Assembly: GCA_003662645.1 (NCBI GenBank)
Contig: QMYL01000011.1
Location: 1 to 10,595, forward strand
Origin: Candidatus Bathyarchaeota archaeon
GTDB taxonomy: Archaea; Thermoproteota; Bathyarchaeia; Bathyarchaeales; B26-1
Direction: 5' to 3'
Length of the DNA stretch: 10,595 bases
Positions 6,348-10,595 of the stretch are shown here, piece by piece (the stretch's first letter is position 1; every line of letters starts with the position of its first letter). A program made the position numbers and the translations under genes. The notes beneath the pieces were generated by a model. That model had not been told where the DNA came from. It did not search any database and saw only the letters and a program-made list of their open reading frames with translations.

Positions 6348-6623
6348 CTAGGTTATGGTTAGACGTCTGAGGCGGATCCCCTTCTTGTGCCTCGTATATC
6401 CACACGTCTTACACGTCAGCTTTAGGGTCTGCTTCTTCGTGGTCTTAGCCTTCCTCCTCAGTATTGGGTACTTCTGTCCACCGTAGCCTTTCCTCTCCCT
6501 CTTGTGGTGCCTCTCACCCTTAGCGAGAGCCCTCCTCTTACCCTCCTTGTAGAGGGAGACGGAGTGCGGTCTATGGGCGTTACACCTCGGGCAGTACGTC
6601 ATTATCTCCTTTGGCACATTCAT
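6348..6623 (-). CDS. rpl44e: Large ribosomal subunit protein eL42 (L44e)
   Basis: This zinc-binding protein of the 50S subunit sits near the E site and contacts the tRNA CCA end. The product starting at the ATG at 6623 has 91 residues (MNVPKEIMTYCPRCNAHRPH), two cysteine pairs that form a zinc ribbon (C11-x2-C14 and C71-x2-C74 in this numbering), and a very basic centre with RRALAKGERHHKRERKGYGG and LRRKAKTTKKQTLKL, as in the family. A GTG at 6632 would add three residues, but the family normally begins M-x-V/M-PKEI. GTGAT at 6628-6632 lies just upstream and can pair with the 16S rRNA tail. It is the first gene of the five-gene operon and lies downstream of a strong TATA box at 6670-6677. Confidence 0.96.
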   Translation of the reverse strand: MNVPKEIMTYCPRCNAHRPHSVSLYKEGKRRALAKGERHHKRERKGYGGQKYPILRRKAKTTKKQTLKLTCKTCGYTRHKKGIRLRRLTIT

Positions 6624-6669
6624 GGACATCACAGTAGGGCTTTCTTATACTGAGAACCACACTAGATCA

Positions 6670-6677
6670 TATTTAAA
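6670..6677 (-). promoter_or_regulatory. TATA box and B-recognition element of the L44e operon
   Basis: The minus strand reads TTTAAATA, preceded by an A-rich AAAAAAGG that fits a purine-rich TFB-recognition element. Transcription about 26 bp downstream would begin near 6648, giving a leader of about 25 nt to the ATG at 6623. A second, weaker TATAAG at 6644-6649 would give almost no leader. Because TTTAAA is self-complementary, weak plus-strand transcription into the long gap is possible too, without the flanking element on that side. Confidence 0.65.
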
Positions 6678-6695
6678 CCTTTTTTCTCCCTGGAG

Positions 6696-6830
6696 GTGAT
6701 ATCGTTAAGATACGGGCTCCTCGGCCTGTCTCTCCGTCCTCAATCCTTTGTTAAACAAAGAAAAAAGGTTATTGTTAAACAAATCAGGAGGGCTGGGACG
6801 GTCGAAGGTCTATGGAGCGTCCTCATCTAG
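6696..6830 (+). other. Uncertain 44-codon reading frame in the long gap
   Basis: A GTG at 6696 opens a frame of 44 codons ending at TAG 6828-6830; the peptide is basic in the middle (FVKQRKKVIVKQIRRAG) and starts MISLRYGLLG if GTG is read as methionine. The plus-strand reading of the TTTAAA box at 6670-6677 would place transcription start near 6700, so the GTG would be almost at the 5' end. GGAG abuts the GTG with no spacer, so it cannot act as its ribosome-binding site. The two VKQ repeats come from the palindromic repeat. I do not recognise it, and open frames of this size occur by chance. Confidence 0.12.
6746..6784. repeat. Two tandem palindromes, operator-like, upstream of the L44e promoter
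   Basis: CTTTGTTAAACAAAG (6746-6760) is a perfect palindrome of two 7-bp arms around one central base. The 12-mer TTGTTAAACAAA recurs at 6772-6783, where the arms are 5 bp, so the centres are 24 bp apart (6753 and 6777). Two such near-identical sites within 40 bp are very unlikely by chance. They look like a paired binding site for a dimeric winged-helix regulator. They lie about 100-130 bp upstream of the predicted L44e transcription start, and about 130 bp downstream of the YkgJ-type gene's stop, so the regulated promoter is not obvious. The surrounding 6624-6914 stretch has no other secure element except those listed. Confidence 0.45.
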
Positions 6831-6858
6831 AGCCTCAAAAGATTTTATTAAGACTCAA

Positions 6859-6884
6859 AGAGGCAGAGTCCTCTAAACCTTTTT
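6859..6884 (+). terminator. Terminator-like hairpin and T-run on the plus strand
   Basis: AGAGG (6859-6863) pairs with CCTCT (6870-6874) around a six-base loop, and a run of five T (6880-6884) follows. Archaeal termination depends mainly on T-runs, so this could end a plus-strand transcript. No plus-strand gene is established nearby; the only candidate is an uncertain 44-codon reading frame at 6696-6830 or an antisense RNA. Confidence 0.25.
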
Positions 6885-6914
6885 CTCTGGGGGTGGATTG
6901 TGGGAACCCTTAAC

Positions 6915-7433
6915 CTAGATTAGCCTTCTGGGCTTAAGCTTGGGGGAGAGGTTGTAGAGCCACCTGGATGTTGAGTAGAACTGCTTCTTCCTAACTCCCA
7001 TAGCTATCTCTATGAATTCCGGTATTATCTTATAAATCAAAGTTTGTGATGGCTCACCCCACACGATCCTTGGACATGAGGGGTCTATATATACGAAGAG
7101 CCTCTGACCCTCATAATTGAAGACTGCCTCCCTAGCCCTACCATACTTCGGCCTCGTGTATATCTTGAAGGGCCAGAGCTTACAGGCTATGGGCTTCATA
7201 TCCTGTAACCCGCAGAGCTGCCTACCGAAGGCTTCGTACAGGAAGATGCATGAGCCGTCTCCCTTCCTCCTCAGGTAAAACTTGTTCAACCCAGCCCTCG
7301 TAACGCCGACCCCATACCTCCTTATAATCCTCAGCCACTCATCGAACCTCAAGACTACATCGAACTCTCTGCAACACAAGCCGCAGCCATCACAATACCA
7401 GGTGTTCACGTATCTCCATGGCACCGGGATCAA
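6915..7433 (-). CDS. YkgJ-type cysteine-cluster protein (putative Zn/Fe-binding)
   Basis: The protein carries the family signature WYCDGCGLCCREFDVVL, in which C-x2-C-x2-CC starts the cluster, followed by DGSCIFLYE, RQLCGLQDMKPIACKLWPF and DPSCPRI, giving eight cysteines likely to bind Zn or an Fe-S cluster. The family (YkgJ, UPF0153) is widespread but its reaction is unknown. The preferred start is TTG at 7433 (172 aa, LIPVPWRYVN read as M-IPVPW): GGGAGGT at 7441-7447 lies 7 nt upstream and a TATA-like CATAAAGC at 7471-7478 fits a start of transcription near 7449. An ATG at 7505 would add 24 residues that are Ser/Thr-rich, lack a ribosome-binding site and do not look like the family. It follows the aKMT-like gene. 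No partner in the window explains its role. Confidence 0.85.
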   Translation of the reverse strand: MIPVPWRYVNTWYCDGCGLCCREFDVVLRFDEWLRIIRRYGVGVTRAGLNKFYLRRKGDGSCIFLYEAFGRQLCGLQDMKPIACKLWPFKIYTRPKYGRAREAVFNYEGQRLFVYIDPSCPRIVWGEPSQTLIYKIIPEFIEIAMGVRKKQFYSTSRWLYNLSPKLKPRRLI

Positions 7434-7470
7434 ACCTCTAACCTCCCGGGAAGTGTTTGTGGTGGTTGAT

Positions 7471-7478
7471 GCTTTATG
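7471..7478 (-). promoter_or_regulatory. Candidate TATA box for the YkgJ-type gene
   Basis: The minus strand reads ATAAAGC within GGCATAAAGC. With transcription starting about 26 bp downstream, near 7449, the leader would be about 15 nt and would hold the strong GGGAGGT ribosome-binding site at 7441-7447 just before the TTG at 7433. The box lies inside the stretch that a longer ATG-initiated reading would translate. The agreement of box, ribosome-binding site and start is the argument; the box itself is imperfect. Confidence 0.4.
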
Positions 7479-7546
7479 CCATAGACTGGTGACCCGCCAC
7501 TCCATCTCTGCTGGTTAATTTCCCTTCTGGACGAAGCTACCTTTTG

Positions 7547-8047
7547 CTACCTTCTGTAGAGGTATAGCGTGTGGGTTGGGTATCCGAGCCTCGGGTTCTC
7601 GCAGAACCTCTCAACTTTGGCCGCTTTCCAACCAACTATCTCGTAATCGTGCGATACTACTCTGGCTCCCTTCTTCAACTCGGCCTCAAGCTTAGGCCTT
7701 ACCTTCTCGTTTGCGCTCGTCGTCAGGTACATGTAGACGACGTCGGCTGGGCTTAGGTCGACGTCGAATATGTTTGCGTGGATTATCTTCACCCTATCCT
7801 CAAGTTTCAGTTGCGCTATCTTCTTCAGGGATTGCTTCACCAGGTCCTCTCTAAGCTCGATCCCCACCCCTATGGCCCCGAACTCCTGGGCCGCCATTAT
7901 CACGGTTCTACCGTCACCTGAACCTAGGTCGTATAGTATCTCGCCGGGCTTCAGTTCGGCTAGGGTTAGAAGCCTCCGGATAACCGGGAATGGTGAGGCT
8001 ACGAATGGTGATATGAACACTGAACCACCCCCGTCCTCCATCCTCAT
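7547..8047 (-). CDS. aKMT-like protein lysine methyltransferase (Dot1-like class I fold)
   Basis: A 166-residue class I SAM-dependent methyltransferase. Motif I is LYDLGSGDGR at 38-47, the acidic residue after strand 2 is E64 in GIELRE, and the conserved block after strand 4 runs ADVVYMYLTTSANEKVRPKL (101-120), then GARVVSHDYEIVGWK (127-141) and THTLYLY (158-164). This pattern is close to archaeal aKMT, a broad-specificity lysine methyltransferase of Sulfolobales that modifies Cren7, Sul7 and other proteins. Targets here are unknown, and related small rRNA or tRNA methyltransferases cannot be wholly excluded. The start is ATG 8047 or 8041; a TATA box at 8062-8070 predicts transcription start near 8040, so the message is probably leaderless and the ATG at 8041 equally likely. 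The gene lies 56 bp after lhr. Its stop falls in a tandem decamer. Confidence 0.85.
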   Translation of the reverse strand: MRMEDGGGSVFISPFVASPFPVIRRLLTLAELKPGEILYDLGSGDGRTVIMAAQEFGAIGVGIELREDLVKQSLKKIAQLKLEDRVKIIHANIFDVDLSPADVVYMYLTTSANEKVRPKLEAELKKGARVVSHDYEIVGWKAAKVERFCENPRLGYPTHTLYLYRR

Positions 8048-8061
8048 AATTTCGAGAGAAC

Positions 8062-8070
8062 GATTATATC
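8062..8070 (-). promoter_or_regulatory. Candidate TATA box for the aKMT-like gene
   Basis: GATATAATC on the minus strand lies in the 56-bp gap after the lhr stop. Its centre is about 25 bp from the ATGs at 8047 and 8041, so the transcript would start at or next to the start codon. The AAGGAGAT just upstream (8068-8075) is too far from the ATG to act in translation. Confidence 0.45.
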
Positions 8071-8103
8071 TCCTTTACGCTTCGGGGTTTACCGGGTTCT
8101 ATC

Positions 8104-10595
8104 CTACCAGAACCTCCTCTTCAGGGCGCTCCTCTCGGCCTCTATGATCAACTCGAAGAACCTATCCGTCGGCCTACTCTCCTTGGAGAGTATACCCTTC
8201 ACATCATCGATCCTCAACCTCCTCCCTGAGAGGGCTATCGCCGCCACCTTCCCGTACTTGGAGACCAACTTAGCCGCCTCGATGGCTTCCTCCCTGAGCC
8301 TCTTCTCTTCCTTGGTCAGCCTCTCACCCTTCTTCTCGATGAGGGGCAGGGCCTTCTCCTCCTCAACGTTCAGGATCCCTAACTCCCTTGAGCCGCATCT
8401 CGGGCAGGCAGGTTCATCCGGGAGCTCCTTTATCGTTATCATTCCTACGTAGTCCCAGCAGTTGGTGCAGATGAAGACCCTCGTCTCGTTCATCAGCCTA
8501 GCCTTGGCGGACTCTATGAGTATACGCCTCATCCTTTCCGGCGGTATGAGGTCTGTCTTCATGCTGGTTCTCTCTATCCCTATCCTCGCTATTGGGGTGG
8601 GCCTTCCACCGGTCTCCAACCTGACTACCTCTATATCACCCCGCTTAAGCCTATCGAAGACCTTTAAGGTGTTCCTGAAGTCAAGGTCCTTCGTCAGGGT
8701 CTCCTTTAAGGCCTCGTCGTAGATCACGGTTCCCTCGAAGCTCTTCAGTAGGCTGCGTAGGCTGACGTTGCTGAAGTTCACCCACTTCTTCAAAGCCCCG
8801 AACCTTCTAGCCACGTGGACCATCCTCCTCTTGAAGAGGCCCGTCTTTACGGTCGCCTTTACAAGGACCTCCCATATCGCCTCCTTTGAGAAGCTCTTCA
8901 GGTTATTCAGTATCTCCATCACAGTCTCAGAGTTTACGTCACCCATCGTCTTGATGAATATCCTATACGGATCGTGTTGAACTGCCACAGCGTATCCCAT
9001 CCTCTCGGAGAGTATGTGGCCTATCATCTGGGCCAGCGTCCTGTTCGTTAGGGAGCCGAAGTTTGCGTGGATTATGGTGAAATCCTCCCAGTCTTCTAGG
9101 ATTATCCTCCTATCCGTTGGGACCGGGTAGCCATCCTCAACCTGTTCAACGGTTTCTGAGATTGCCCTTTGCAGGGTCTCCTCATCGCATGGATACCTCC
9201 CAGCCAGCTCTGAGGTTACTTCCCTTACGGTTTTACCCTGCTGGATCATCTCCTCGATGAGACCCCTTATCGCCCCAACCTCCTGGGCGACCTCGAAGGG
9301 GACAGGTATCTCCTCACCTATCCAGCTCGGTATGGCGCCGGTTGGGTCATCGACTGGGCTTACGTAGATCCTGTCTGAGGAGATGCCCATTATCCTCCAT
9401 GGGCTTCCGCGTATTATGAACTTCACACCTGGGTTCCCGTATTCAGCGACGAAGGCTTCATCGAGTATTCCAACAGCGGTGTCGTTGGTCCTATCTATGA
9501 CTATGTAATGCTTCTCATCCGGGATCATCGATAGGTTCCCGAAGTAATATTCGTAGAGGGCCTTGGTCCTGCGCGGTTTCATGGCCAAGGTGTCCTCGAA
9601 GGAGACCCAAGCCAACCTCGGGAAGCGGTTGTGCATGTATTCCATAACCCTCTTTATATCGTCGAGCGTTAGGTTCCGGTATGGATAGGCCCTCCTGAAG
9701 GCCTCGTATATCTCATAGAAGTAGAGCCTCCTCCTCTTCATCAGGAGCCCAGCTATCTGGTGGGCTAGGACATCGTAAGGCTTCTCAGGTATATCAACCG
9801 GCTCCAACCTCTCCTCATAGGCCATACGCCCGATCACCATCGCCTCCAGCGTGTCATCCGGATCCATAGTTATTATTACACCCTTCGCGATCCGACCTAT
9901 CCTATGGCCGCTCCTGCCCACACGTTGGATTAGACGCGTGACCTGGCGGGGGCTCATATACTGTATTACAAGGTCTACTCGGCCTACGTCTATCCCGAGT
10001 TCTAGGGAGCTGGTGCATACGAGCCCCTTTAACTCCCCCTCCTTCAAGCCCCTCTCTGCAGCTATCCTTGACGGCTTGGCTAGGGAGCCGTGGTGTATCG
10101 AGACTGGGAAGTCAACATCCCACACCTTGAACCTGCTCGCCAAGACCTCGGATATTGAGCGTGTATTCGTGAATAGCAGTACCGATTTGTGTCCCTCTAT
10201 TAGTTGGCGGATTATGCGTAGTCTCGCGGCTACCTCGGGGTGGGTGAAGAGCTTGGATGAAAGCTCGTAGTCCTCCGGCGTCGGCTCTGGGAAGATGACC
10301 CTTATATCCATAAGCCTCGCAACTGGAACCCTGATAACCTCAACCTCACGTCCTACACCAACAAGGAACTGTGCAACCTTCATGGGGCTACCGATAGTCG
10401 CGGATAACCCTATAACCTGGAACTCCCTCCCAACTATCCTGCGTAGCCTCTCCATCGCGAGGGATAGTTGGCTCCCACGTTTGCTGTCAGCCATCTCGTG
10501 GACCTCATCGATTATCACCCACCTCAACGCCTGAAGGTGCCGCCTCATAGTCCAGCCGGCCAGTACGGCCTGGAGGGTCTCAGGGGTGGTTATCA
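8104..10595 (-). CDS. lhr: Lhr-type superfamily 2 DNA/RNA helicase, 5'-truncated
   Basis: The gene enters from the right edge: the frame is open to 10593, so the first in-frame ATG (10548) is internal. Only the motifs before the TTPE element (Q, Walker A, Ia) lie outside. Visible are TTPETLQAVL just inside the edge, DEVH (motif II, 10498-10509), SAT (III), the LLFTNTRS element (IV), CTSSLELGIDVGRVD (V) and QRVGRSGHR (VI), then the winged-helix and core Lhr regions. Near the end a four-cysteine motif (C-x2-C, 17 residues, C-x2-C; residues 694-718 from the ATG) is followed by a basic helical tail. Lhr proteins are ATP-driven 3'-5' helicases linked to DNA repair and, in some archaea, RNA handling. 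Full length would be somewhat over 900 residues. It may share a transcript with the downstream methyltransferase. Confidence 0.97.
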   Translation of the reverse strand, partial: ITTPETLQAVLAGWTMRRHLQALRWVIIDEVHEMADSKRGSQLSLAMERLRRIVGREFQVIGLSATIGSPMKVAQFLVGVGREVEVIRVPVARLMDIRVIFPEPTPEDYELSSKLFTHPEVAARLRIIRQLIEGHKSVLLFTNTRSISEVLASRFKVWDVDFPVSIHHGSLAKPSRIAAERGLKEGELKGLVCTSSLELGIDVGRVDLVIQYMSPRQVTRLIQRVGRSGHRIGRIAKGVIITMDPDDTLEAMVIGRMAYEERLEPVDIPEKPYDVLAHQIAGLLMKRRRLYFYEIYEAFRRAYPYRNLTLDDIKRVMEYMHNRFPRLAWVSFEDTLAMKPRRTKALYEYYFGNLSMIPDEKHYIVIDRTNDTAVGILDEAFVAEYGNPGVKFIIRGSPWRIMGISSDRIYVSPVDDPTGAIPSWIGEEIPVPFEVAQEVGAIRGLIEEMIQQGKTVREVTSELAGRYPCDEETLQRAISETVEQVEDGYPVPTDRRIILEDWEDFTIIHANFGSLTNRTLAQMIGHILSERMGYAVAVQHDPYRIFIKTMGDVNSETVMEILNNLKSFSKEAIWEVLVKATVKTGLFKRRMVHVARRFGALKKWVNFSNVSLRSLLKSFEGTVIYDEALKETLTKDLDFRNTLKVFDRLKRGDIEVVRLETGGRPTPIARIGIERTSMKTDLIPPERMRRILIESAKARLMNETRVFICTNCWDYVGMITIKELPDEPACPRCGSRELGILNVEEEKALPLIEKKGERLTKEEKRLREEAIEAAKLVSKYGKVAAIALSGRRLRIDDVKGILSKESRPTDRFFELIIEAERSALKRRFW

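Noticed and set aside
6660..6910. A box C/D guide RNA, SRP RNA or RNase P RNA in the long gap
   Set aside because: No paired C and D boxes and none of the conserved core motifs of SRP or RNase P RNA were found on either strand.
7428..7505. A possible tRNA T-arm (GGTTTGATCCC on the minus strand)
   Set aside because: The invariant C of the T loop is missing, the flanking bases do not form the 5-bp T stem, and no acceptor or anticodon stem can be placed.
10546..10548. ATG at 10548 as the true start of the helicase
   Set aside because: The frame stays open to the window edge and encodes the conserved TTPETLQAVL motif upstream, so the gene is truncated by the window rather than starting there.

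Overview
This window comes from an archaeal chromosome. Almost every gene belongs to the archaeal information-processing core: aTrm56, archaeal MBF1, aNAC, aIF2-alpha, S27e, L44e, Nop10, a PAC2-family protein and an Lhr helicase. Promoters look like TATA boxes of the TTTAAATA type, leaders are very short, and GTG and TTG starts and AGG/AGA arginine codons are common. An aKMT-like lysine methyltransferase and several basic, compact proteins fit a thermophilic member of the TACK side of the Archaea. I cannot fix the lineage from this sequence alone.

Layout. (1) Positions 1-2586, minus strand: MBF1, the HflX GTPase and the tRNA C56 2'-O-methyltransferase Trm56 form a tight operon. It is followed by the N-terminus of a gene that looks like transcription factor E alpha, which runs off the left edge and seems to have its own promoter. 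(2) Positions 2627-2634: a palindromic TATA element sits between divergent units. (3) Positions 2666-4336, plus strand: a PUA-domain RNA-binding protein, aNAC (ribosome-bound chaperone) and a TatD-family metal-dependent hydrolase. (4) Positions 4361-6623, minus strand: the conserved archaeal cluster L44e, S27e, aIF2-alpha, Nop10, PAC2. Nop10 (55 aa) is a small gene lying between aIF2-alpha and PAC2; PAC2 overlaps it by 4 bases. (5) Positions 6624-6914: a long gap with no secure gene. It holds the L44e promoter, two near-identical palindromes 24 bp apart, a repeat pair and terminator-like hairpins. (6) Positions 6915-10595, minus strand: a YkgJ-type cysteine-cluster protein, an aKMT/Dot1-like methyltransferase and a large Lhr helicase cut by the right edge.

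Together the genes cover transcription initiation (TFE, MBF1), ribosome structure and assembly (L44e, S27e, Nop10, HflX), translation initiation (aIF2-alpha), tRNA modification (Trm56), co-translational chaperoning (NAC), proteasome assembly (PAC2) and nucleic-acid repair or processing (TatD, Lhr). I found no mobile element, CRISPR array, tRNA, rRNA or convincing new multi-gene system. The points most worth a second look are the HflX reading frame, which continues into family-like sequence upstream of its only usable start, the paired palindromes at 6746-6784, and the start site of the YkgJ-type gene.
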